Assembly (NCBI GenBank): GCA_045656145.1
Contig: JAZOQP010000011.1
Span: 1 to 64,000, forward strand
Direction: 5' to 3'
Length of the DNA: 64,000 bases
Source of the DNA: SIG565 sp045656145
Lineage (GTDB): Bacteria; Bacillota; Clostridia; Oscillospirales; Acutalibacteraceae
Both the position numbers and the translations under genes were made by a program. Shown one piece after another: positions 17,042 to 25,652 of the stretch; position 1 is the first letter of the stretch; each line of letters starts with the position of its first letter. Below the pieces are notes generated by a model. It made no database searches, had not been told where the DNA came from, and was given only the letters and a program-made list of their open reading frames with translations.

Positions 17042-17134
17042 TATGCATATATGCAAATAAAATGCATAAAATCTCATAAAAAACAAAAAAATATTAATTT
17101 TTATGCAAAAAAGTGTTGACTTTATGAATAATAA
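17042..17134 (+). promoter_or_regulatory. Candidate ArgR (ARG box) operator cluster
   Basis: Several imperfect matches to the ARG box TGAAT-N4-ATTCA: TGCATAAAATCTCA (17063-17076), a weaker ATTTTTATGCA region near 17096-17107, and the half-site ATGAATAAT inside the promoter spacer (17123-17131). A palindrome TGCATATATGCA lies at 17044-17055. Position before the arg operon supports ArgR binding; individual sites are weak. Confidence 0.45.
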
Positions 17135-17144
17135 GCAGTATAAT
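17116..17144 (+). promoter_or_regulatory. Sigma-A promoter of the arg operon
   Basis: TTGACT (17116-17121), 17 bp, TATAAT (17139-17144), 39 nt before the argG start. Confidence 0.85.
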
Positions 17145-17183
17145 TATTTTGTTTTTTAAAATAGAAATCAGGAGGCACAAAAA

Positions 17184-18404
17184 ATGGATAAAAAAGATAT
17201 TAAAAAGGTAGTTTTAGCCTACTCGGGAGGTCTTGATACTTCAATCATCATTCCGTGGCTTAAAGAGAATTATAATAACTGCGAGGTTATTGCAGTATCG
17301 GGTAACGTAGGTCAGGCAGATGAGCTTGAGGGTCTTGAGGAAAAGGCAATCAAAACAGGTGCATCAAAACTTTATGTTCTTGATTTAACAGAGGAATATG
17401 TTGATGAATATATCATCCCAACCTTAAAGGCAGGCGCAGTTTATGAGGAGTATTTGCTCGGCACTTCTCATGCTCGTCCTTGCATTGCTAAGGGACTTGT
17501 TGAAATCGCAATCAAAGAAGGCGCAGATGCTATTTGCCATGGCTGCACAGGTAAAGGTAATGACCAGGTACGTTTCGAGCTTGCTATTAAGCATTTTGCA
17601 CCCAATATGCCCATCATCGCTCCTTGGCGTGAATGGGATATTAAATCAAGAGAAGAGGAAATTGAGTATGCTGAGGCGCATAACATTCCGCTAAAGATTA
17701 ATAGAGAAACTAACTATTCTAAGGATAAAAACCTTTGGCATTTATCCCATGAGGGTATGGACCTGGAGGATACAGGAAACGAGCCTTTATATGAAAAAGA
17801 AGGCTTCTTGGAAATGGGCGTATCTCCCATTGCGGCACCCGATAAGCCTACATATGTAACAATTGATTTTGAAAAGGGTATTCCGGTGGCTCTCGATGGC
17901 GAAAAGATGACCGCAAAGGAAATTATTTTAAAGTTAAACGAAATCGGTGGAGCTAACGGTATTGGTATTATCGATATCGTTGAAAACCGTCTTGTTGGTA
18001 TGAAATGCCGCGGCGTTTATGAAACTCCCGGCGGTACCATTCTTTACAAGGCTCATAATGTTTTGGAAACACTTTGCCTTGATAAGATGACAATGCACGA
18101 AAAGCAAAGACTTTCCATCACATTTGCTGAACTTGTTTATAATGGTCAGTGGTTTACACCGCTCAGAGAGGCTCTTTCAGCATTTGTTGATAAAACCCAG
18201 GAGAGAGTTACAGGTACTGTTAAACTTAAACTCTATAAGGGTAATATGATTAATGCGGGTGTTTGGAGCCCCTATTCACTTTACAGCGAGGAGATTGCAA
18301 CCTTCGGCGAAAGTGATTATGACCAAAAGGATTCCGCAGGCTTTATTAATCTCTATGGTCTTCCCATTAAGGTTCAGGCTATAGTTGACGGAAAAGATAA
18401 ATAG
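17184..18404 (+). CDS. argG: Argininosuccinate synthase
   Basis: Joins citrulline and aspartate with ATP to make argininosuccinate, the penultimate arginine step. 406 residues, normal for the family. The N-type ATP pyrophosphatase P-loop AYSGGLDTSI lies at residues 12-21; CHGCTGKGNDQVRFE is the second signature. Start ATG after AGGAGG. First gene of a seven-gene operon that reads argG-H-C-J-B-D-F. Confidence 0.97.
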   Translation: MDKKDIKKVVLAYSGGLDTSIIIPWLKENYNNCEVIAVSGNVGQADELEGLEEKAIKTGASKLYVLDLTEEYVDEYIIPTLKAGAVYEEYLLGTSHARPCIAKGLVEIAIKEGADAICHGCTGKGNDQVRFELAIKHFAPNMPIIAPWREWDIKSREEEIEYAEAHNIPLKINRETNYSKDKNLWHLSHEGMDLEDTGNEPLYEKEGFLEMGVSPIAAPDKPTYVTIDFEKGIPVALDGEKMTAKEIILKLNEIGGANGIGIIDIVENRLVGMKCRGVYETPGGTILYKAHNVLETLCLDKMTMHEKQRLSITFAELVYNGQWFTPLREALSAFVDKTQERVTGTVKLKLYKGNMINAGVWSPYSLYSEEIATFGESDYDQKDSAGFINLYGLPIKVQAIVDGKDK

Positions 18405-18410
18405 TATTTT

Positions 18411-18435
18411 TAGTCCTGTACTTTGTGCAGGACTA
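18411..18435 (+). other. argG-argH intercistronic hairpin
   Basis: TAGTCCTGTAC pairs with GTGCAGGACTA (11 bp, one wobble, 3-nt loop). A TTTTTT run follows only after 8 nt, so it is more likely a partial terminator or an mRNA-stabilising stem that sets argG above the distal genes. Confidence 0.6.
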
Positions 18436-18461
18436 CAAATGTTTTTTAAGGAGTATAAAAA

Positions 18462-19832
18462 ATGGCTAAAATGTGGGCAGGCAGAACGAGTGGAATCACA
18501 GATTCTGTTGCAGATGATTTCAATTCTTCAATTCAAATCGATTGCAGAATGTTTGAAGAGGATATAAAGGGAAGTATGGCGCATGCCGCTATGCTTAAAT
18601 CTCAAAATATTATTCCGGGTGAGGATGCTGAAAAAATCATTGATGAACTCGCCAATATTTTGGAGGATATCAAATCTTCAAAGCTTGCTATTGATATGAC
18701 CAGCGAAGATATACATATGTTTATTGAGCAGGAATTAACCTCAAGGCTTGGAGAGGTTGGCAAAAAACTTCACACAGCAAGAAGCCGAAATGACCAAGTA
18801 GCGCTTGATATTAGAATGTATCTCCGTAAAGAAATTGATGAAATCATTGTTCTCACTAAGACTTTATTAGATGCCATTTTAATAAAAGCCGAGGAAAATA
18901 AAGCTACAATTATCCCCGGTTATACCCATCTTCAAAGGGCCCAACCCATAACCTTCGGGCATCATCTTATTGCCTATGCATTTATGCTCACCCGTGATAT
19001 CGAAAGACTTAAAGATACTAGAAAAAGAATGAATTTAAGTCCTATAGGCTCTTGCGCCCTTGCGGGAACAACCTATAACACAAATCGTTATCAAGAAGCT
19101 GAACTTTTAGGTTTTGATGGAATTGTTATGAATTCATTAGATGGCGTATCGGATAGAGATTTTTGCATTGAGCTTTTAGGCGCTATATCTATTTTAATGA
19201 TGCACTTATCTCGCTTTTCGGAAGAGATTATTTTGTGGTCGAGTTGGGAATTTAAGTTTATTGAGCTTGATGACGCTTATACAACCGGCTCATCAATTAT
19301 GCCGCAAAAGAAAAATCCGGATATGGCAGAATTAGTTCGCGGTAAAACGGGCAGAGTTTTCGGCGATTTAATGGGTACACTTACCGTTTTAAAGGGTTTA
19401 CCGCTTGCCTACAATAAGGATATGCAGGAGGATAAGGAAAGCATTTTTGATGCGGTTGACACCGTTCAAATGTGCTTAAAGGTTTTTGCTCCAATGATTA
19501 AAACAATGCGTGTGAATAAGGATAATATGTTATCCGCCGCGCAAAAAGGTTTTATCAATGCAACCGATTTAGCTGATTATCTTGCTAAAAAGGGTATGCC
19601 TTTTAGAACTGCATATAAAATTTCCGGTGAGATAGTGGCTAAGTGTATAAAGGAAAATAAAACCTTAGAAACCGTAACGCTCGAAGAATATAAAGCTTTC
19701 AGCGATTTAATTGAAGCCGATATTTATAAAGAGATTGATTTAAACACCTGCGTTGAAAAGAGAATCAGTGAAGGTGGAACAAGTGTAAAATCGGTAGAAA
19801 AGCAAATAGAATTTATAAAAGGAATAATGTAA
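18462..19832 (+). CDS. argH: Argininosuccinate lyase
   Basis: Splits argininosuccinate to arginine and fumarate; member of the fumarase/aspartase superfamily, 456 residues. The signature GSSIMPQKKNPD is near residue 280 and supplies the catalytic Ser loop; TARSRNDQVALD is an earlier conserved segment. Start ATG after AAGGAG. Its stop overlaps the argC start (TAATG). Confidence 0.97.
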   Translation: MAKMWAGRTSGITDSVADDFNSSIQIDCRMFEEDIKGSMAHAAMLKSQNIIPGEDAEKIIDELANILEDIKSSKLAIDMTSEDIHMFIEQELTSRLGEVGKKLHTARSRNDQVALDIRMYLRKEIDEIIVLTKTLLDAILIKAEENKATIIPGYTHLQRAQPITFGHHLIAYAFMLTRDIERLKDTRKRMNLSPIGSCALAGTTYNTNRYQEAELLGFDGIVMNSLDGVSDRDFCIELLGAISILMMHLSRFSEEIILWSSWEFKFIELDDAYTTGSSIMPQKKNPDMAELVRGKTGRVFGDLMGTLTVLKGLPLAYNKDMQEDKESIFDAVDTVQMCLKVFAPMIKTMRVNKDNMLSAAQKGFINATDLADYLAKKGMPFRTAYKISGEIVAKCIKENKTLETVTLEEYKAFSDLIEADIYKEIDLNTCVEKRISEGGTSVKSVEKQIEFIKGIM

Positions 19833-20752
19833 TGACAAAGGTTTTTATAGATGGCTCGGCAGGAACAACGGGACTCAGAATTCACGAACGCCTTGCCACA
19901 TTTGATGATATAGAACTGCTTAGTATTCCTGAGGAACTTCGCAAGGATGATTTAGCCAAAAAGGAAGTAATGAGCAAGGCAGATATTGTTTTCTTATGTC
20001 TGCCTGATGAAGCAGCAATAAAATCTGTTTCTCTTGTTGGGGAGAATACCAGGGTGATTGATACTTCAACTGCCCATAGAATAAATGAAAAATTTGTTTA
20101 TGGTATGCCCGAAGTTAGAAATTTAAGGGAAAAGATTAAGAATGCTCAGCTTGTAGCCAATCCGGGTTGCCATGCGAGCGGCTTTATAGCGCTCGTAACT
20201 CCGCTTATCGAGAAGGGAATAATCGAGCCCCAATTACCGCTTTATTGTTCCTCAATAACCGGTTATTCGGGTGGGGGAAAAAAGATGATCGCCGAATATG
20301 AGGCAGAGAATAGAGAACTTCTTTTAAATGCTCCGCGCCATTATGCGCTGGCGGGTACCCATAAGCATCAAAAGGAAATGGCTTATGTATCGGGCTGCAA
20401 AAACTATCCTGCATTTTCTCCGATAGTGGCTCCGTTTTATAGTGGAATGCTCGTAACCGTACCGCTTTTTGCTTCACAAATTAAGGGGAATATAGAGGAT
20501 ATAAAGAGCATTTTTAAAGATTATTATAAAACCAATATTATCCGTTTTAATGAAAATGCCGATGAGAGTGGATTTTTATCGGCTGTGGCGCTCGGAGGCC
20601 GAGATGATATGGAAATATCGGTTTTTGGAAATGAAGATAGAATTCTTTTAGCGGCAAGGTATGATAACCTTGGAAAAGGCGCATCAGGTGCCGCAATTCA
20701 GAATATGAACATAATGCTAGGTAAAGATGAGAGCACAGGGCTTGTGCTTTAG
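19832..20752 (+). CDS. argC: N-acetyl-gamma-glutamyl-phosphate reductase, type 2
   Basis: NADPH-dependent reduction of N-acetylglutamyl phosphate to the semialdehyde. The N-terminal FIDGSAGTTGLRIHERL, the catalytic Cys in VANPGCHASGF (about residue 112) and the 306-residue length are those of the shorter type 2 ArgC rather than the approximately 345-residue type 1. One-base overlap with argH indicates coupling. Confidence 0.94.
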   Translation: MTKVFIDGSAGTTGLRIHERLATFDDIELLSIPEELRKDDLAKKEVMSKADIVFLCLPDEAAIKSVSLVGENTRVIDTSTAHRINEKFVYGMPEVRNLREKIKNAQLVANPGCHASGFIALVTPLIEKGIIEPQLPLYCSSITGYSGGGKKMIAEYEAENRELLLNAPRHYALAGTHKHQKEMAYVSGCKNYPAFSPIVAPFYSGMLVTVPLFASQIKGNIEDIKSIFKDYYKTNIIRFNENADESGFLSAVALGGRDDMEISVFGNEDRILLAARYDNLGKGASGAAIQNMNIMLGKDESTGLVL

Positions 20753-20764
20753 GAAAGGAATTTT

Positions 20765-21979
20765 ATGAAGATAATTTCGGGCGGCGTTTGTGCCGCAAAT
20801 GGTTTTAGGGCAGGCGGTGTGCATTGCGGTATTCGCAAAAATCGCACCAAAAAAGATTTAGCGCTGATAGTGAGCGAGCAAAAGGCAACCTGTGCCGCTG
20901 TTTATACAACTAATCTTGTAAAGGGCGCCCCCCTTACAGTTACAAAAAATAATATTTCCGATGGTTTTGCTCAGGCGATTATTTGCAATAGCGGTAACGC
21001 CAACACCTGTAATGCAAACGGCATAGAGATAGCCGAGGATATGTGCAAATTGGTTGAAGAGCATACAGGAATTAGCGCTAAAGATGTTGTAGTAGCGTCA
21101 ACCGGCGTTATTGGTCAACCTCTTAGTATAGAGCCTATAAGCAATTATATGGGTGTTTTGGCTGAATCTTTATCGGCGGATGGTTCTTCAGAGGCCGCTC
21201 AGGCTATTATGACTACCGATACGGTAGAAAAAGAAATTGCTGTTGAATTTACTGTTGGCGGCAAACAATGCCGAATGGGCGGTATTGCAAAGGGTAGCGG
21301 AATGATTCATCCGAATATGGCAACAATGCTTGTTTTTATCACAAGCGATATTGCAATTTCTTCCGAGATGCTTTCTAAGGCATTATCGAGTGATATTAAA
21401 AACACCTTTAATATGCTAAGCATTGATGGAGATACTTCAACTAACGATATGGTAACAGTTCTTGCAAATGGTATGGCAGGTAATGCCGAAATCAAAGAGG
21501 ATAATGAAGATTTCAAAATCTTTATGAAGGCGCTTAACACCGTAACTGTTCATCTTTGCCGTGAAATCGCGGGAGATGGCGAGGGTGCAACCAAGCTTCT
21601 CGAATGTAAAGTAACAGGTGCCGAAACTGATCAAACCGCTAAAACGGTTGCAAAGAGCGTTATTTGTTCGAGCCTTTTAAAAGCGGCCATGTTTGGAGCC
21701 GATGCTAATTGGGGCAGAGTGCTTTGCGCTATAGGATATAGCGGCGCGCAGGTAGATGTTAATGCTATAGATGTTGCATTTGCTTCAAATAAGGGCTCGG
21801 TTTGTGTTTGCAAAAACGGAGCAGGAGTTGAGTTTTCCGAAGAAATAGCAAAGGAAATTTTGCTTGAAAAGGAAATTGAAATACTTGTAAGTCTTGGTAA
21901 GGGCGAATTTTCGGCAACCGCTTGGGGTTGCGACCTTACCTATGATTATGTTAAAATTAATGGAGATTACAGAACTTAA
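20765..21979 (+). CDS. argJ: Glutamate N-acetyltransferase / ornithine acetyltransferase
   Basis: Recycles the acetyl group from N-acetylornithine to glutamate, and may also use acetyl-CoA. 404 residues. The self-cleavage site is visible in KGSGMIHPNMATMLVF near residue 183, where Thr becomes the N-terminal nucleophile of the beta chain. No argA or argE is present in the operon, consistent with the cyclic pathway. Start ATG after AGGAAAGG. Confidence 0.95.
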   Translation: MKIISGGVCAANGFRAGGVHCGIRKNRTKKDLALIVSEQKATCAAVYTTNLVKGAPLTVTKNNISDGFAQAIICNSGNANTCNANGIEIAEDMCKLVEEHTGISAKDVVVASTGVIGQPLSIEPISNYMGVLAESLSADGSSEAAQAIMTTDTVEKEIAVEFTVGGKQCRMGGIAKGSGMIHPNMATMLVFITSDIAISSEMLSKALSSDIKNTFNMLSIDGDTSTNDMVTVLANGMAGNAEIKEDNEDFKIFMKALNTVTVHLCREIAGDGEGATKLLECKVTGAETDQTAKTVAKSVICSSLLKAAMFGADANWGRVLCAIGYSGAQVDVNAIDVAFASNKGSVCVCKNGAGVEFSEEIAKEILLEKEIEILVSLGKGEFSATAWGCDLTYDYVKINGDYRT

Positions 21980-21993
21980 AAGAGGGAAGTAAA

Positions 21994-22863
21994 ATGGTAG
22001 ATAATCACTTTTCAAATATGGAGCGCGCCGAGGTTTTAACACAGGCTCTCCCATATATTAAGCATTATAACGGCAAGGTTGTTGTTATTAAATATGGTGG
22101 AAATGCTATGATTAATGAGCAGCTTAAGCAGCAGGTTATGGAGGATATTGTTCTTCTTTGGCTTATTGGTGTTAAGGTTGTTCTTGTTCATGGCGGAGGC
22201 CCCGAAATCAGCGAGCTTATGAATAAACTGGGCAAGAAAGCAGAGTTTGTTGATGGTCTTCGTGTTACCGATAAGGAAACGGTTGATATTGTTCAAATGG
22301 TGCTTGCGGGAAAGGTTAATAAAACCCTTGTTAATTTGCTTGAAATGAAGGGCGGCAAGGCAATGGGTATTTCAGGAATGGATGGAAGACTCATTGAGGC
22401 CGAGGTTAAGGATGAAAGACTTGGCTTTGTTGGTAAAATTACAAAGATACATATAGACCCCGTTGTTGACCTTTTAGAAAAGGGATATATCCCCGTTGTT
22501 TCAACAATTGGCTCGGATAAAGAGGGTAACGCCTATAATATTAATGGCGATACTGCCGCAGCATATCTTGCGGGAGCATTAAATGCCGACCGCCTTATTA
22601 TGATGACCGATATCGCGGGCATCTTAAAGGATAGGGATGATGAAACAACCATTATCCCCGAACTTACTGTTAGCGAAGCTAAAAAGCTTTATGAAAGTGG
22701 CATTATTTCGGGCGGTATGATCCCGAAGGTTGATTGTTGTATAGAGGCCATTGAAAAAGGCGTTAAAAATGTAATTATAATGGATGGAAGAGTTCCGCAT
22801 TCAATTCTTATGGAATTGCTTACCGATGAAGGTGCGGGTACTATGGTAATGAGGGATAAATAA
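21994..22863 (+). CDS. argB: Acetylglutamate kinase
   Basis: Phosphorylates N-acetylglutamate. 289 residues of the amino acid kinase fold; KYGGNAM near residues 31-37 and HGGGPEIS near 67-74 form the nucleotide and substrate sites. The N-terminal helix (DNHFSNMERAEVLTQALPYI) is the type found in arginine-inhibited hexameric enzymes, so feedback control by arginine is likely. Stop overlaps the argD start. Confidence 0.96.
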   Translation: MVDNHFSNMERAEVLTQALPYIKHYNGKVVVIKYGGNAMINEQLKQQVMEDIVLLWLIGVKVVLVHGGGPEISELMNKLGKKAEFVDGLRVTDKETVDIVQMVLAGKVNKTLVNLLEMKGGKAMGISGMDGRLIEAEVKDERLGFVGKITKIHIDPVVDLLEKGYIPVVSTIGSDKEGNAYNINGDTAAAYLAGALNADRLIMMTDIAGILKDRDDETTIIPELTVSEAKKLYESGIISGGMIPKVDCCIEAIEKGVKNVIIMDGRVPHSILMELLTDEGAGTMVMRDK

Positions 22864-24023
22864 TGGCTCATTTTATAGATAAGGATAAGCAGTATGTTGC
22901 TAATACCTATAATAGATTCCCCGTTGAAATAGTAAAGGGTAATGGCTCTTTGCTTTATGATGCGGATGGTAAAGAGTATATTGATTTAGGCTCTGGTATC
23001 GGCGTTACTGCTTTTGGAATTAATGATGAAGTGTGGAAGAAAGCTGTAATAGAGCAGATTAACCTCGTGCAGCACACTTCTAACCTTTATTACACAAAGC
23101 CATGCGCTGATTTAGCCGAGATGCTATGCGATAAAACAGGGCTTTCAAAGGTGTTTTTCTCAAATTCAGGTGCTGAGGCTAACGAGTGCGCCATAAAGGT
23201 TGCAAGGAAATATGCCGCAGATAAAAAGGGTAAAGACTATAATGTTATAGTAACCATTGAAAACAGTTTCCATGGCAGAACTCTTACAACCCTTGCCGCA
23301 ACAGGTCAAGAGCATTATCACGAGCTTTTCAATCCCTTAACCCCCGGTTTTGTGCATACAAAGGCAAATGATATCGAAGCTCTTAAAGAAACTGTAGCCG
23401 CAAATAAGGTTGCAGGTATTATGTTTGAATGTGTTCAGGGCGAGGGCGGAGTTTTAAATTCAACTCAAGAATTTATTAAGGAAATCGAAAAAATCGCTAA
23501 AGAAAATGATATAATTATTATTGTTGATGAGGTTCAAACAGGTAACGGCAGAACGGGAAAAATGTATTCATATATGCATTATGGCATTACCCCCGATGTT
23601 GTTACAACCGCTAAAGGTCTTGGCGGAGGACTCCCCATTGGTGCTGCAATATTAGGAGAAAAGGTGCAGGATGTTTTAGGTTTTGGCGACCATGGCTCAA
23701 CCTATGGCGGCAACCCCGTAGCCTGTGCAGCAGCTCTTAGCGTTGTAAAGCGTCTTGAAGATGAGTTTCTACATAGCGTTACTGAAAAAGGCGAATATAT
23801 AAGAAATGAATTATTAGGAACTAATGGCGTTATCGAAATTTCAGGGCTAGGCTTAATGGTGGGCATTAAAACCGAGAAGCCTGCCGCAGAAGTTGTTAAA
23901 ACTCTTATGGAGAAAGGTGTTTTATGCCTCACAGCTAAGGATAAAGTTCGCCTTTTACCCGCGCTTAATATTGAGTGGGAAACACTTAAAAAAGCAATAA
24001 ATATCATTAAAGAAAGTCTATAA
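22863..24023 (+). CDS. argD: Acetylornithine aminotransferase
   Basis: PLP class III aminotransferase making N-acetylornithine, 386 residues. SNSGAEANECAIKVAR and the PLP lysine in TTAKGLGGGLPIGA near residue 244 are diagnostic; IVDEVQTGNGRTG carries the PLP-ring Asp. It may also act on succinyl-diaminopimelate, as known for ArgD. One-base overlap with argB. Confidence 0.95.
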   Translation: MAHFIDKDKQYVANTYNRFPVEIVKGNGSLLYDADGKEYIDLGSGIGVTAFGINDEVWKKAVIEQINLVQHTSNLYYTKPCADLAEMLCDKTGLSKVFFSNSGAEANECAIKVARKYAADKKGKDYNVIVTIENSFHGRTLTTLAATGQEHYHELFNPLTPGFVHTKANDIEALKETVAANKVAGIMFECVQGEGGVLNSTQEFIKEIEKIAKENDIIIIVDEVQTGNGRTGKMYSYMHYGITPDVVTTAKGLGGGLPIGAAILGEKVQDVLGFGDHGSTYGGNPVACAAALSVVKRLEDEFLHSVTEKGEYIRNELLGTNGVIEISGLGLMVGIKTEKPAAEVVKTLMEKGVLCLTAKDKVRLLPALNIEWETLKKAINIIKESL

Positions 24024-24032
24024 GGAGTAATT

Positions 24033-25016
24033 ATGAACTTAAAAGGAAAACATTTTTTAAAGCTTTTAGATTTTGAGCCTCAGGAAATAATGTATTTAAT
24101 TGATAAATCAGCCGAGTTCAAGGCTAAGAAAAAGGCGGGTATTCCTCATAAAATTTGCGAGGGTAAGAATATCGCGTTAATATTTGAAAAAACAAGTACC
24201 AGAACTCGTTGCGCTTTTGAGGTGGCTGCGGCAGACCTTGGAATGCATCCTGTTTATTTAGACCCTTCGGCTTCTCAAATCGGCAAGAAAGAAAGTATTG
24301 CCGATACCGCAAGGGTTCTTGGTCGTATGTTTGATGGCATTGAATATCGTGGTTTTGGTCAGGAGAGGGTTGAAGAATTGGCTCGTTTTGCGGGCGTACC
24401 TGTATGGAATGGACTTACAAATGAATTCCATCCAACACAAATTCTTGCCGATTTCTTAACCATTAAGGAAAATTTCGGCGAGCTTAAAGGCAAAAAATTA
24501 GTTTATATGGGCGATGCCCGATATAATATGGGCAATTCTTTAATGGTTGGTTGCGCAAAAATGGGAATGCATTTTGTTGCCTGCACCAATGAAAAATATT
24601 TTCCTGATAAAGCCCTTATTGATGAGTGTGAGGCTATTGCTAAGCAAACGGGCGCAAAGCTTGAATTTATAAGCGATGTAGCAGTGGCTACAAAAAATGC
24701 CGATGTAATCTATACTGATGTTTGGGTTTCAATGGGTGAAAAAGAGAGCGTTTGGGAGGAAAGAATTAAAGACCTAACCCCCTATAGAGTAACAAGCGAT
24801 GTTATGAAAAATGCAGGGGAGAAGGCAATATTTATGCACTGCCTACCTGCTTTCCATGACCTTAACACAACGGTTGGTAAAGAAATTTATGAAAAATTCG
24901 GAATTGATTGCATGGAGGTTACCGATGAGGTAATTGAAGGCAAGCAGTCGGTTGTTTTTGATGAAGCCGAAAACCGTATGCACACAATCAAAGCCGTAAT
25001 GGCTGAAACATTATAA
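24033..25016 (+). CDS. argF: Ornithine carbamoyltransferase
   Basis: Makes citrulline from ornithine and carbamoyl phosphate. 327 residues. STRTRCAFEVAA (carbamoyl-phosphate loop, about 55-66), FHPTQILADFLT and the HCLPAFHD ornithine loop near 270 are all present. Start after AAGGAG. Last gene of the operon, followed by a terminator. Carbamoyl-phosphate synthase genes are not in the window. Confidence 0.97.
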   Translation: MNLKGKHFLKLLDFEPQEIMYLIDKSAEFKAKKKAGIPHKICEGKNIALIFEKTSTRTRCAFEVAAADLGMHPVYLDPSASQIGKKESIADTARVLGRMFDGIEYRGFGQERVEELARFAGVPVWNGLTNEFHPTQILADFLTIKENFGELKGKKLVYMGDARYNMGNSLMVGCAKMGMHFVACTNEKYFPDKALIDECEAIAKQTGAKLEFISDVAVATKNADVIYTDVWVSMGEKESVWEERIKDLTPYRVTSDVMKNAGEKAIFMHCLPAFHDLNTTVGKEIYEKFGIDCMEVTDEVIEGKQSVVFDEAENRMHTIKAVMAETL

Positions 25017-25021
25017 AACAT

Positions 25022-25048
25022 AAAAGACCGCGAAAAAAGCGGTCTTTT
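25022..25048. terminator. Bidirectional terminator argF / shikimate kinase
   Basis: AAAAGACCGC/GCGGTCTTTT stem, 7-nt loop, T run on the plus strand; lies between convergent genes. Confidence 0.9.
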
Positions 25049-25537
25049 TTATATACTTTCAATTATTTTATTAACACATTCTTCAGCGGTAAGTCCCTCG
25101 CAATTAATGGTTATATCGGCATATTTTTCATAAAGAGGGCAACGGGAGGCATATATATCGGCAAGGGTTTCGTTATCTCCCATAACAATACCCCTTGTTT
25201 TTATGTTGTTTATTCTTTTTTCAATTTCATGGATAGGAAGTTTAAGATAAACTATTTTAGCGTTTTTGCTGAGCTTTTGCATAGCTTTCTCGCCGTAAAC
25301 CGCGCTACCGCCCGTTGCTATAACCGAGTTTTCAAGGTTAAGTTCTCTTAAAATATTGTCTTCTATTTCTATAAATTTTTTAGTGCCCTTTTGTTTTATT
25401 ATTTCCTGAAGCGGTAAAGAAAGCTTTCCTTGAATAATTAAATCAGTATCGACAAAATCTAAAAGCATAGATTTAGCAAGCAAAACTCCAATAGTGCTTT
25501 TTCCCGAGCCCGGCATACCTATTAAAACTAAATTCAT
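25049..25537 (-). CDS. aroK: Shikimate kinase
   Basis: ATP-dependent phosphorylation of shikimate. 162 residues. Walker A GMPGSGKST (7-15), DTDLIIQ (shikimate-binding Asp) and an RCPLYEKYAD lid-side Arg motif are visible. The usual GGG substrate motif reads ATGGSAV here, a variant with Ser for the third Gly. Start ATG; weak GGTGAT ribosome site. Monocistronic and separate from other aromatic genes. Confidence 0.88.
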   Translation of the reverse strand: MNLVLIGMPGSGKSTIGVLLAKSMLLDFVDTDLIIQGKLSLPLQEIIKQKGTKKFIEIEDNILRELNLENSVIATGGSAVYGEKAMQKLSKNAKIVYLKLPIHEIEKRINNIKTRGIVMGDNETLADIYASRCPLYEKYADITINCEGLTAEECVNKIIESI

Positions 25538-25584
25538 AATATCACCTAAATATATTATAATATAAAAATTTATGATTTCAAGTA

Positions 25585-25613
25585 TTGACTCTATTTTAAG
25601 AAATATGTATAAT
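25585..25613 (+). promoter_or_regulatory. Sigma-A promoter of the rubrerythrin fusion gene
   Basis: TTGACT (25585-25590), 17 bp, TATAAT (25608-25613). The -10 merges into TATAATTGATAATA, of which the first half fits a PerR box; PerR control of clostridial rubrerythrins is known, but this match is partial. Confidence 0.75.
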
Positions 25614-25652
25614 TGATAATAAATGGTAAATATTAACTGAGAGGTGAAAAGA

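Noticed and set aside
25551..25575. PerR box between shikimate kinase and the rubrerythrin fusion
   Set aside because: TTATAAT is present, but the second half-site does not match; AT-rich DNA gives such halves by chance.
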